Source of the DNA: Streptomyces sp. CG 926
GTDB taxonomy: Bacteria; Actinomycetota; Actinomycetes; Streptomycetales; Streptomycetaceae
DNA: 64,000 nt
NCBI RefSeq assembly: GCF_003148825.1
Contig: NZ_QGGZ01000001.1
Location: 248,001-312,000, forward strand
Reading direction: 5' to 3'
Below are positions 34,862 through 43,316 of the stretch, piece after piece. The position numbers and the translations under genes were made by a program. The stretch's first letter is position 1. Each line of letters begins with the position of its first letter. Under the pieces are notes generated by a model. That model did no database searches. It was not told the DNA's origin and saw only the letters and a list, made by a program, of their open reading frames with translations.

Positions 34862-36280
34862 TCAGCGCGTGGCGACGGCCTGCTTCACCAGTGTCCTGCC
34901 GAAGTCCCAGATCAGCCCGGACCCGCCGTGCGCCTCGTCCATGACCTCACGGAAGGCGCCCACGAACCGGTCCACGTCCCCCTCGTCCACGATCAGCGGC
35001 GGGATCAGCTTGATCACCTCCAGGTGGTCCCCGGAGACCTGGGTCAAGATCCGGTGCTTCTGCAGCAGGGGAACCACTACCATCTGCGCGAAGAGTCCCT
35101 TGCGGGCCGCCTGCAGCATGGTCCACCGGCTGCGCAGGCCCAGCGAGGACGGCCGGCCGAACTCGATGCCGATCATCAGCCCGCGCCCCCGCACCTCGTG
35201 CAGCAGCTCGTACTCGTCCACCAGGGCGGCGAGGCGCCCGCGCAGCAGGTCGCCCATGCCCCGGGCGTTCGCCACGACCTCCTCGTCCTCCATGACGGAC
35301 AGGACCGCGAGGCCGGCCGCCATGGCCTGGGCGTTGGAACCGAAGCTCGCGGAGTGGACGAGCACCCGGTCCATGGACGAGTAGACCTTCTTGAAGATCC
35401 AGTCCTTGCCCAGGGTCGCTCCGATGGGGACGTATCCGCCCGAGAGCGCCTTCGCCACGCACACCAGGTCCGGTTCCACCCCCGGCTCGTGCTGGTAGGC
35501 GTAGAAGTCACCGGTACGTCCGAGGCCGGTCTGCACCTCGTCCGCGATGAGCAGCGCCCCCCGCCCGTGCAGCATCTCCTGGGCGGCGAGCAGGAATCCG
35601 GGCGGGGCGGCCAGGACCCCCTTGCCCTGGATCGGCTCGACGACGAGGGCGGCCACGTCCCCGCGCTTCAGCTCCCGCTCCAGGGCCGCGAGGTCCCCGA
35701 GCGTGATCCTCGTGTCGGGGAGCAGCGGTGCGAAGCCGTCGCGGAACCCGCTCTCCCCGTTCACCGAGAGGGAGCCCGCGGTCAGCCCGTGGAAGGCGTG
35801 GTCGCAGTAGAGGATCCTGGGGCGCCCGGTGGCGTACCGGGCGAACTTCAGGGCCGTCTCCACCGCCTCGGTGCCGCTGTTGCCGAAGAAGACCCGGTCC
35901 AGGTGCGGGCTGTACGAGAGCAGCTTCTCGGCCAGCAGTCCCGGCAGCGGCTGGCAGTCGAAGCGGGTGAGGTCGGCGAGCTGGGCGTCCAGGACGTCGT
36001 GCAGGGCCCGGCGCACGACCGGGTGGTGCCGGCCCAGGCCCATGACCCCGAACCCGGCCAGCATGTCCAGGTAGTCGTTGCCCTCGGCGTCCCAGAAGTG
36101 GGCGCCCTCGGCCCGCTCGTAGACCTTGTCGAAGCCGATGGTGTGCAGCATGCGGGGCAGCTGGTGGTTGAGGTGCCGGGCGTGCAGCTCGTACCGCTCC
36201 GACCCGCGTTCGGCCAGCAGGGCGCCGAGGTCGAAGCCTTGGCCCCGGCCGCCCCCTTCCTCCCGTGGCCGCCCGGTCAT
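34862..36280 (-). CDS. hpnO: PLP-dependent class III aminotransferase, HpnO-like
   Basis: 472 residues, overlapping the hpnH stop by 4 bp (ATGA). Class III aminotransferase marks are present: VFFGNSGTEAVETALKFARY, YCDHAFHGLTAGSLSVNG, LLIADEVQTGLGRTGDFYAY (Asp for the PLP ring) and LVCVAKALSGGYVPIGATLG (Lys that binds PLP). In hopanoid operons this enzyme is thought to aminate bacteriohopanetetrol to aminobacteriohopanetriol. It is the last gene of the operon, which supports that role; other ornithine/acetylornithine-type activities cannot be excluded from sequence alone. Confidence 0.88.
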   Translation of the reverse strand: MTGRPREEGGGRGQGFDLGALLAERGSERYELHARHLNHQLPRMLHTIGFDKVYERAEGAHFWDAEGNDYLDMLAGFGVMGLGRHHPVVRRALHDVLDAQLADLTRFDCQPLPGLLAEKLLSYSPHLDRVFFGNSGTEAVETALKFARYATGRPRILYCDHAFHGLTAGSLSVNGESGFRDGFAPLLPDTRITLGDLAALERELKRGDVAALVVEPIQGKGVLAAPPGFLLAAQEMLHGRGALLIADEVQTGLGRTGDFYAYQHEPGVEPDLVCVAKALSGGYVPIGATLGKDWIFKKVYSSMDRVLVHSASFGSNAQAMAAGLAVLSVMEDEEVVANARGMGDLLRGRLAALVDEYELLHEVRGRGLMIGIEFGRPSSLGLRSRWTMLQAARKGLFAQMVVVPLLQKHRILTQVSGDHLEVIKLIPPLIVDEGDVDRFVGAFREVMDEAHGGSGLIWDFGRTLVKQAVATR

Positions 36281-37308
36281 GCCGACGTGTCCCGGTTGCC
36301 GGCGACCGCTTCCCGGGCCGCGCGCAGGGATTCCTTGAGGGAGCCCATGGTCGCGAGGACGGCGGTGGGCTCGTAGCCGCAGTGCGCCATGCAGTTCGCG
36401 CAGCGCGGGTCCTTCCCTCGGCCGTACTTGTCCCAGTCGGTGTCGTTGATGAGTTCGCGGTACGTCGGTACGTATCCGTCGCTCATCAGATAGCAGGGGC
36501 GCTGCCAGCCGAAGAGGGAGTAATTCGGAATGGCCCAGGCCGTGCACGGGAAATCGGCCTTTCCTTCCAGGAAGTCCAGGAAGAGCGGGGAGTGGTTGAG
36601 CCGCCAGCGCCGACGGTTGCCTCCCGCGAATGCCTTCCTGAAGAGCTCTCGGGTCTGTTCGACGCCGAGGAAGTGCTCCTGGTCGGGTGCCTTCTCGTAG
36701 GCGTAGGCGGGCGAGATCATCATTTCGTCGACCTGGAGGTCGTCATTGAGGTAGTTGAGTACCTCGATGATGGTCTGCGGGGTGTCGGTGTTGAAGAAGG
36801 TGGAGTTGGTCGTCACGCGGAACCCGCGCCTCTTCGCCTCCTTGATGGCGGCGACCGCCTCGTCGAAGACGCCTTCCTTGGCCACCGACTCGTCGTGGCG
36901 CTCGCGCAGACCGTCGATGTGCACGGCGAAGGCGAAATACGGGGAAGGGGTGAACTTCTCGATCTTCTTGCGCAGCAGCATCGCGTTGGTGCAGAGGAAT
37001 ACGTACTTCCGCCTCGCCACCAACTGCCGGACGATCTCGTGGATCTGCGGGTGCATCAAGGGCTCGCCGCCCGCGATGGACACCATGGGCGCACCGGACT
37101 CCAGCACGGCGCCGACCGCCTGGGCGACCGGCATGCGCTGCTTGAGCACCCCGGCCGGGTGCTGGATCTTCCCGCACCCCTCACAGGCCAGGTTGCAGGC
37201 GTAGAGCGGTTCCAGCTCGACGATCAGGGGGAACTTCTCGCGCTTGCGGAGTTTCTGTTCGAGAAGATACGTCCCGACCCTGATGGACTGGCGCAGCGGC
37301 ATGGCCAT
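36277..37308 (-). CDS. hpnH: Radical SAM adenosylhopene synthase HpnH
   Basis: 343 residues from the ATG at 37308, with AGGAGG 8 bases upstream. The radical-SAM cluster motif is LYACNLACEGCGKIQHP (Cys38, Cys42, Cys45), followed by VSIAGGEPLMHPQIHEIV. A Cys-rich C-terminal part (KDPRCANCMAHCGYEPTAVL) is typical of HpnH. It joins the 5'-deoxyadenosyl group to hopene to give adenosylhopene, the first step in side-chain extension. It is 5 bp from the nucleosidase gene and overlaps hpnO. Confidence 0.95.
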   Translation of the reverse strand: MAMPLRQSIRVGTYLLEQKLRKREKFPLIVELEPLYACNLACEGCGKIQHPAGVLKQRMPVAQAVGAVLESGAPMVSIAGGEPLMHPQIHEIVRQLVARRKYVFLCTNAMLLRKKIEKFTPSPYFAFAVHIDGLRERHDESVAKEGVFDEAVAAIKEAKRRGFRVTTNSTFFNTDTPQTIIEVLNYLNDDLQVDEMMISPAYAYEKAPDQEHFLGVEQTRELFRKAFAGGNRRRWRLNHSPLFLDFLEGKADFPCTAWAIPNYSLFGWQRPCYLMSDGYVPTYRELINDTDWDKYGRGKDPRCANCMAHCGYEPTAVLATMGSLKESLRAAREAVAGNRDTSA

Positions 37309-37313
37309 CTGGC

Positions 37314-37979
37314 TCACCTCCTGGGGAGCAGCAACGAACGGTGCCATTCATGAAACGCGGGCAGTACGGCACGCAGGACACGGAAGGCCGATATTCCCCC
37401 GCGAACCGTGCCGATACGGACGAGCTCGTGCTCCGGAGCGTCCACGATCACCCGGACGGCCGCAACCGGACGTCCACCTCCCCGGGTGGCGGCCCACAGG
37501 GTGGCCGCGGACTCCATGTCGACCGCGACGGCGCCGGTGGCGCGCAGCTGCGCGCGCTCCTGGCCGCGGACGACGTGGTCGGATCCGGTCAGCGCGCCAC
37601 GGTGCACGGTCCGGCCGGGCGCGGCCCGGGCCAGTGCCTCCGCGAGCAGGGCGCTGCCGGTGCAGGGGACGATCCCCCGCGGGTCCCGGGTCTCCTCGGC
37701 GACGACGAGGTCTCCGGGGTGCATGCCGGGTACCAGCCCGGCGCAGAAGCCCGTCGCGAGGACGGCGGCCCGGTCCATGCCCGGCCGCTCCAGTGCGCGG
37801 CCCAGCGCCCGCTCGGCCGCGCGCGGGCCCATCCCGGTGCGCAGCAGGACGTGCCCGCCGGCCGATCCGCGCCCGGAGCCGCCGCCGGCGCTGCGCAGCG
37901 CCACCTGCTCGATGCGCAGCGCGCAGGCCACCAGCAGCGGGTCGGTCCCGCGGCCCCGGTCCCCGTCGGCGGCGGGCAT
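37314..37979 (-). CDS. hpnG: Hopanoid-associated nucleoside phosphorylase/nucleosidase, HpnG-like
   Basis: 221 residues from the ATG at 37979, which overlaps the shc stop (TGATG). It has the PNP/MTA-nucleosidase fold: LLRTGMGPRAAERALGRALE, LATGFCAGLVPGMHPGDLVV, and VAVDMESAATLWAATRGG (the acidic ribose-binding VDMES motif). HpnG removes adenine from adenosylhopane to give ribosylhopane. Its position between shc and hpnH supports this call, although sequence identity to the characterised enzyme cannot be measured here. Confidence 0.85.
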   Translation of the reverse strand: MPAADGDRGRGTDPLLVACALRIEQVALRSAGGGSGRGSAGGHVLLRTGMGPRAAERALGRALERPGMDRAAVLATGFCAGLVPGMHPGDLVVAEETRDPRGIVPCTGSALLAEALARAAPGRTVHRGALTGSDHVVRGQERAQLRATGAVAVDMESAATLWAATRGGGRPVAAVRVIVDAPEHELVRIGTVRGGISAFRVLRAVLPAFHEWHRSLLLPRR

Positions 37980-40336
37980 CACGCCTCCCCTGCCGCTGCC
38001 GGGTGCGCTCCGGCCGGGGCGAACGGTTCCCCGTACAGGTAGCGGCCGAGCGCGGTGAGCGGGAACACCTGCCGGTACAGGTGGTAGTTGATGGAGAAGT
38101 CCCAGGGGAAGCCGGTGCCGGTGAAGTACGGCTCGTCCCAGGTGCCGTCCTCCTTCTGGGTCTCCACGAGGTGGGCGATGCCCCGCTCGACGGCCTTGCC
38201 CTCGCGTTCGCCGGCCGACAGCAGGGCCATCAGCGCCCAGGCGGTCTGCGAGGGGGTGGAGGCGCCCTTCCCGGCCCAGGACGGGTCCTTGTAGGAGCGC
38301 TGGTCCTCGCCCCACCCGCCGTCCTCGTTCTGTACGGACTCCAGCCAGCGCACGGCCCGCCGGATCGCGGGATGCCCCGGGGCGATCCCGGCGGCGACGA
38401 GGGCCGGGACCACCGAGCCGGTCCCGTAGACGTAATTGGTGCCCCAGCGGCCGAACCAGCCGCCGAACGCCTCCTGCTCGGCGAACAGCCAGTCGATGCC
38501 GCGTCGGGTCCGGGCGTCCTTCGCCCGGCCCTCGAAGGCGAGCATCTCCACCACGTGGGCGGTGACGTCGGCCGAGGGCGGGTCGATGACCTCGCCGAAG
38601 TCGCAGAAGGGCAGCTTGTTCGGCAGGGGGCTGGTGTTGTCGGCGTCGAAGGCGCCCCACGCCCCGTTCCTCGACTGCATGCCGAGGTTCCAGGACACCC
38701 CGCGGGCGATGGCCCCCTCGACCCGGGCCGGGTCCGGGTGCTTGATCCGGCGCAGGGCGAGGACCACCTCGGCCGTGTCGTCGATGTCGGGGTAGGTGTC
38801 GTTGTGGAACTCGAACGCCCAGCCTCCGGGGGCGAGGCCGGGCCGGCGTACGGCCCAGTCGCCCGTGCGGACGATCTCCTCGCCGAGCATCCAGTCGGCG
38901 GCCCTGACCAGCGCCGGGTGGTCGGGGCGCAGACCCGCGTCGGCCAGGGCGATCGCGGCGAGGCAGGTGTCCCACACCGGGGACTGGCAGGCCTCGATCA
39001 TCCGGGCGCCGTCCGCGCGCCACACCGCGAACCGCTCCAGGGACTCCAGTCCGGCGCGCATCACCGGATGTCCGAGGTCGTAGCCGAGCAGGTGCAGGGC
39101 GATGACCGAGTACACGGCGGGCGGCTGGATCCCGCCCCAGCAGCCGTCGTTCTCCTGGCGTTCGACGATCCAGCGGCCGGCGGTGGCCATCGCGGCCTTG
39201 CGCAGCCGGCGCGGGGCGAACCGGCGGTAGACGTGCAGGGCCTTGTCCATCCGCTGGAAGGCGCCGTCCCAGCTGGTCAGCGGGGCGAGTCTCCTGACCG
39301 GGTGGGGCGTGCGCGCGTCGGCGTGCAGCTCGTCGAGGGCGAAGGGGGCCGGGCGGACCGGGCGCAGCGCGGAGACCACGGTGAGCGGGACGATGGTCTG
39401 GCGGGCCCAGCAGCCGAAGTCGTAGATGTTCAGGGGCACCCAGGGCGGCAGGAAGACCAGCTCGGGCGGGAGTTCGGGCAGGTGCTCCCAGTTCCACCAG
39501 CCGAAGAGGGCCAGCCAGATCCGGGTGAAGACGCGGGCGGCGGCGATCCCGCCATGGGCCCGGATCCAGGCCGAGGCGCGGCTCATGTGCGGGGCGTCCG
39601 GCGCGTCCCCGGCGAGGCGCAGTGCGACGTAGGCCTCGATGGTGGCGGACAGTTCGGGCGGTCCGCCGTGGAAGGTGGCCCAGGTGCCGTCCTCCCGCTG
39701 CTCGCCGCGGATGAAGAGGGCGGCCGCCCGGGTGGTGGCCTCGTCCCGGATCCCGAGGAACTGCCGGAGCAGCAGGTCCTCCGCGTCCATGGTGACGTTG
39801 GTCTCCAGGTCGCCCTTCCACCAGCCCTCGGGATCCTGGCGGTCCAGCAGGTTCCGGGTGGCGCGCGCGGCGGCCTCGTACACCAGCGGCCGGGTGCCGG
39901 CCGGCGGCTCGGGCAGGTCCGCGGCGGTCCGGGCCGTGCCCGCCCGGTCCGGTCCCGGACCGGCCGGGACGTCCGCGAGCACGCTCACGCGCACGCGGCC
40001 TGCGGGCTCGTCCCGTGGACGGGCCTCCGGGCCGAAGCCGGGCGGCGCCGCGCCGGGTGCCCGCGTCGTGCCCGGCCGGTCCCCGACCCTGCCCACGCGC
40101 ACCCGGCCGCCGTCCGCTCCGGGTGGGCCCGGCGGGCCGTAGTCGGCGCGCGGGCCGGCCGCGCCCGACGCGTCGCCGTACTCGACGCGGGGCCGGGCCG
40201 CGTGGGGCGGGGCCGGGGGCCCCACTTCGGCGGCCGGGCCGCGGGCGGGCCCCACGCCGGGGGCCGCCGGGAGGCCCGGGGTGGATTCGCTGCCGGCGCC
40301 GGCGCCCTCGGCGCTGCCGTCGGTCGTCGCTGTCAT
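37979..40336 (-). CDS. shc: Squalene-hopene cyclase with long disordered N-terminal extension
   Basis: 785 residues; the usual bacterial enzyme is about 630-680. The ATG at 40336 has GGGGAA upstream, so the extra 150 residues are really translated. They are Gly/Pro/Ala/Arg-rich with a repeated GRVRV motif. The cyclase core begins about residue 152 (VYEAAARATRNLLDRQDPEG) and has repeated QW motifs (for example QNEDGGWGE, QKEDGTW) and the protonating motif DIDDTA (517-522). It cyclises squalene to hop-22(29)-ene at the membrane. It lies 120 bp after the prenyl synthase gene; a small hairpin (40394-40411) is in that gap. Confidence 0.96.
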   Translation of the reverse strand: MTATTDGSAEGAGAGSESTPGLPAAPGVGPARGPAAEVGPPAPPHAARPRVEYGDASGAAGPRADYGPPGPPGADGGRVRVGRVGDRPGTTRAPGAAPPGFGPEARPRDEPAGRVRVSVLADVPAGPGPDRAGTARTAADLPEPPAGTRPLVYEAAARATRNLLDRQDPEGWWKGDLETNVTMDAEDLLLRQFLGIRDEATTRAAALFIRGEQREDGTWATFHGGPPELSATIEAYVALRLAGDAPDAPHMSRASAWIRAHGGIAAARVFTRIWLALFGWWNWEHLPELPPELVFLPPWVPLNIYDFGCWARQTIVPLTVVSALRPVRPAPFALDELHADARTPHPVRRLAPLTSWDGAFQRMDKALHVYRRFAPRRLRKAAMATAGRWIVERQENDGCWGGIQPPAVYSVIALHLLGYDLGHPVMRAGLESLERFAVWRADGARMIEACQSPVWDTCLAAIALADAGLRPDHPALVRAADWMLGEEIVRTGDWAVRRPGLAPGGWAFEFHNDTYPDIDDTAEVVLALRRIKHPDPARVEGAIARGVSWNLGMQSRNGAWGAFDADNTSPLPNKLPFCDFGEVIDPPSADVTAHVVEMLAFEGRAKDARTRRGIDWLFAEQEAFGGWFGRWGTNYVYGTGSVVPALVAAGIAPGHPAIRRAVRWLESVQNEDGGWGEDQRSYKDPSWAGKGASTPSQTAWALMALLSAGEREGKAVERGIAHLVETQKEDGTWDEPYFTGTGFPWDFSINYHLYRQVFPLTALGRYLYGEPFAPAGAHPAAAGEA

Positions 40337-40456
40337 GGCTTCCCCTTAGAACAGTGTCCTCTGCTGTGCTGGGGTCTGCCGTCGGCCGGTGCACGCCACC
40401 GTCAGGTGGCGGCGCCGGCCGGCGACTCGCGATTCATATCCGCTGTCGGGTGGCGA

Positions 40457-41632
40457 TCACCTCTTGCGCACGACGACGAAGTCCGCGAGGGCCACGAGCT
40501 GGTCGCGCACGCGCTGCGGCATGTCGACGTCGTCCAGGGCCCGGATGGCGATCGCGTGCTGGCGCCGTGCCTCGTCGGCGGTCCACCCACGACCGCCGGC
40601 CGCCTCGATGAGGGCCGCGCGGGCCGCGAACTCCTCCTCCGAGAAGTTCTCGAAGTCGCTGCTCTTGGCGTCGGCGGCGAGCAGTTCGGCGAGCTGCTCG
40701 GAGGCTTCCCCGCCGGCCGCGAGGGCGGCGACCACCGGCAGGGACTTCTTGCGCTGGCGCAGGTCGCTCCACGTCTGCTTGCCGGTCGCCTCCGGGTCGC
40801 CCCAGATGCCGAGCAGGTCGTCGACGGCCTGGAAGGCGAGGCCCAGGTGGTAGCCGTACTCCTCCAGCTTGTCGGCGGTACGGTCGTCCGCGCCGCCGAG
40901 CACGGCGCCGATGGAGACCGCGCAGGCGAGCAGGGCGCCGGTCTTGTTGCCCTCCATCTCCAGGCACTCCTCGACGCTGACGCGCTCGCGGTGCTCGTAG
41001 GAGATGTCCTGCGCCTGACCGTCGATGAGCTTGCGGCTGGCGGTGGTGAGCCGGCGGGTCGCCCGGCCGGCCTCCACGGTGCCGAGCTCCAGCAGCACCT
41101 CGTTGGCGAGGGCGAACAGGGCGTCGCCGACCAGGATCGCGAGGGCCGGTCCGTGCACCTTCCACACCGTGTCGCGGTGGCGGCGCTGCTCGTCGCCGTC
41201 CATCAGGTCGTCGTGCAGCAGCGAGAAGTTGTGCACCAGCTCGACCGCGACGGCGCCCGGGATGCCGACCTCGGCCGCGGCGCCCGCGGCCTCGGCGGAG
41301 AGCAGCGCGAGCGCGGGGCGCACGGCCTTGCCGCCGTCGCCGTCCGCCACGTTGCCCTGGGCGTCGATCCAGCCGAAGTGGTAGGCGGCGACGGTGTCCA
41401 TGGGCGCCGCGAGCCGGTCGACGGCGGCGCGGAGCGCGGGGGTCGAGAGCGTGCGGCCACGTTCCAGGAGCGCGATCGTGTCCGCCTTCTCCACGCCCCC
41501 TCCGGCTGTGCCCACACTGGCATCCGTGTTCTCGACAGCCGGGTTCCCCGGGTTCACTGGCTCTCCTCTTGTTCCTGTACGTGCTGTACTCGTGGTGCTG
41601 GTGGTGCCGGTGCTGCTGATGGTGCTCGTCAT
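40457..41632 (-). CDS. Polyprenyl (farnesyl) diphosphate synthase of the hopanoid operon
   Basis: 391 residues from the ATG at 41632, which overlaps the hpnE stop (ATGA) and has AGGAGG 5 bases upstream; a GTG at 41557 with GAGGAGAG upstream is a second possible start. The first aspartate-rich motif is SLLHDDLMDGDE (141-145) and the second is AVDDLLGIWGDPE (271-279). It condenses IPP with allylic diphosphates. In this operon it should make C15 farnesyl diphosphate for squalene, but chain length cannot be read safely. The N-terminal 25 residues are Thr/Ser-rich. Confidence 0.92.
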   Translation of the reverse strand: MTSTISSTGTTSTTSTARTGTRGEPVNPGNPAVENTDASVGTAGGGVEKADTIALLERGRTLSTPALRAAVDRLAAPMDTVAAYHFGWIDAQGNVADGDGGKAVRPALALLSAEAAGAAAEVGIPGAVAVELVHNFSLLHDDLMDGDEQRRHRDTVWKVHGPALAILVGDALFALANEVLLELGTVEAGRATRRLTTASRKLIDGQAQDISYEHRERVSVEECLEMEGNKTGALLACAVSIGAVLGGADDRTADKLEEYGYHLGLAFQAVDDLLGIWGDPEATGKQTWSDLRQRKKSLPVVAALAAGGEASEQLAELLAADAKSSDFENFSEEEFAARAALIEAAGGRGWTADEARRQHAIAIRALDDVDMPQRVRDQLVALADFVVVRKR

Positions 41633-43008
41633 GCCGCCTCCTGCAGAGGGTGTTCGCGGTGGCGGCCGAGCGCGGCGAGTGCGGCGTGGGCCGCGCTCAG
41701 TCCGCTCCGGACGGCGCTCTCCATGGTCGCGGGCCAGCCCGTGGCAGTCCACGCACCGGCGAGGTAGAGCCCCGGCGTGTCGGTGCGCGCCCCGGGGCGC
41801 AGCCGGCCGACGCCGGGGGTGGGGGCGAAGGTGGCCGTCCGCTCCCGGGTGACGAAGAAGTCCCGTACCTTGGCGTCGCGCGCGGCGGGCAGCAGCCGCT
41901 CCAACTCGGGCAGGTACTTGGCGCGCAGGACCGAGACGGGCTCGTCGATGTCGTCCTGGGCGACGGACTGGGACAGCGCCAGGTACTGGCCGCCGTCCGG
42001 GAGTCCGGAGGATTCGGTGCGGTCGAAGACCCACTGCACCGGGGAGCCGAGGGCGGCGAAGAAGGGTTGCCTCAGCACCTTGCGGTCGTAGACCACGTGG
42101 ACGTTGAGGATGGGCGCGGTGCCGATGTCCAGGAGCTTGTCGGGGTCGGGGAGGGCGCCGGCGGGCAGCAGTCCGTGCGCCTCGCGCTGCGGGACGGCCA
42201 GCACGACGGTGCCGGCCTCCAGGCACTCCTCCTCGGTGTCGATCCGCCAGGCCCCCTCGGGCATACGCGAGATGTCCGTGACCCGGGCGCGCAGCTCGGT
42301 CCGTACGCCGGCCGCGTCGAGGGCCTTGCGGGCGAGGGTGTCGTGCAGTTCGCCGAGCGGTACGCGCGCCCAGCCGATGTCGGCGGCGCCGTTCTCGGAG
42401 AGCAGGCCGGTCTTGAACACCATGGCGGCCAGGCCCAGCGAGGACTGCTCGGCGGTGGCGTTGAGGGTGGCGACGCCCACCAGGTCCCACAGCGCCTCGA
42501 TCGTACGGGCGGACTGCCCGTAGCGGCCGAGCCAGGTCGCGAAGTCCAGCCCGTCCAGCGCCGGGTCGGCGGGGTCAAGCCGACGCAGGGCGAGGGCGGC
42601 GCGCCCGACGCTCAGGCGCTCGGCGAGGGAGAGGTGCGGGTAGCGGGCGAGCGATCCGGCCAGGTGCAGGGGCACGGGCAGGGCGCTGCGGCGCAGCCGG
42701 CCGAGCCGCGGTCCGCCGGGGCGGGCGACGTCCAGGACGGGTACGTCGAGCCGGTCCTGCAGGGGCGCGAGGGCGGCTCCGTCGACCCGGTCGAGGAACC
42801 ACCGGTAGGCGGTGCAGCACCGCAGGTAGACGTGCTGGCCGTTGTCGACCTCGAGGTCGCCGCGTTTGAAGGAGAACGCCAGTCCGCCGAGCCGGGGGCG
42901 GCCCTCCAGCAGGGTCACGCGGAGCCCGGCGTCGGCGAGTTCGAGGGCGGTGGTGACCCCGGCGAGGCCGCCACCCACGACGACGGCGTGCTCTTCGAAG
43001 CCGGTCAT
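41629..43008 (-). CDS. hpnE: Hydroxysqualene dehydroxylase HpnE
   Basis: 459 residues from the ATG at 43008 (GGGGGAGGG upstream). The FAD-binding Rossmann motif is HAVVVGGGLAGVTTALELAD, followed by LRVTLLEGRPRLGGLAFSFK; the C-terminal signature LYLAGAWTATGWPATMESAV is typical of the phytoene-desaturase-like amine-oxidase family. HpnE reduces hydroxysqualene to squalene, the third step of the HpnCDE route. It is coupled to the small gene upstream and to the prenyl synthase downstream by ATGA overlaps. Confidence 0.95.
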   Translation of the reverse strand: MTGFEEHAVVVGGGLAGVTTALELADAGLRVTLLEGRPRLGGLAFSFKRGDLEVDNGQHVYLRCCTAYRWFLDRVDGAALAPLQDRLDVPVLDVARPGGPRLGRLRRSALPVPLHLAGSLARYPHLSLAERLSVGRAALALRRLDPADPALDGLDFATWLGRYGQSARTIEALWDLVGVATLNATAEQSSLGLAAMVFKTGLLSENGAADIGWARVPLGELHDTLARKALDAAGVRTELRARVTDISRMPEGAWRIDTEEECLEAGTVVLAVPQREAHGLLPAGALPDPDKLLDIGTAPILNVHVVYDRKVLRQPFFAALGSPVQWVFDRTESSGLPDGGQYLALSQSVAQDDIDEPVSVLRAKYLPELERLLPAARDAKVRDFFVTRERTATFAPTPGVGRLRPGARTDTPGLYLAGAWTATGWPATMESAVRSGLSAAHAALAALGRHREHPLQEAA

Positions 43009-43316
43009 GCGCCCTCCCCCGTGGTGCGGTGGCCCTCCGGGCCGGCCGCCCGGTTCCCGGCGGGCGAGGCCGTCCCGTGTGCGGCGGCCCGCCCGGTACG
43101 GCCGGATTCCGTCGGAAGAGACGCGCGTCCCGCCGCGGTGGTTGCCCGTGTTCCGTGCCGGCCGGGGCGGGCGGTCGCGGGCCGACGCGTGCGCGCCGGG
43201 GTGGCCGCCGTACACGCCGGGCGCGCGCCCGTGCGCCCGCCCCGCCCGGCCCGCTGCGCCGCGGCGACGGCGGCCGGGCCGGCCGCCGCCTCCGGGAGCC
43301 GGGTGATCGTGCTCAT
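43005..43316 (-). CDS. Small Ala/Arg/Gly-rich protein of unknown function coupled to hpnD and hpnE
   Basis: 103 residues beginning MSTITRLPEAAAGPAAVAAA and ending HRTTGEGA. I recognise no domain. The composition (Arg, Ala, Gly, Thr) is low-complexity and probably disordered. Its start overlaps the hpnD stop (ATGA) and its stop overlaps the hpnE start (ATGA), which would be an unlikely coincidence if it were not translated. It may be needed to couple translation of hpnE, or be a partner of the squalene-forming enzymes. A non-functional reading frame remains possible. Confidence 0.6.
   Translation of the reverse strand: MSTITRLPEAAAGPAAVAAAQRAGRGGRTGARPACTAATPARTRRPATARPGRHGTRATTAAGRASLPTESGRTGRAAAHGTASPAGNRAAGPEGHRTTGEGA

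Noticed and set aside
37244..41767. 1507-codon open frame on the plus strand antisense to the hopanoid operon
   Set aside because: It mirrors the codon structure of shc, the prenyl synthase and hpnG on the other strand, has no ribosome site or domain, and is a usual by-product of high-GC coding DNA.
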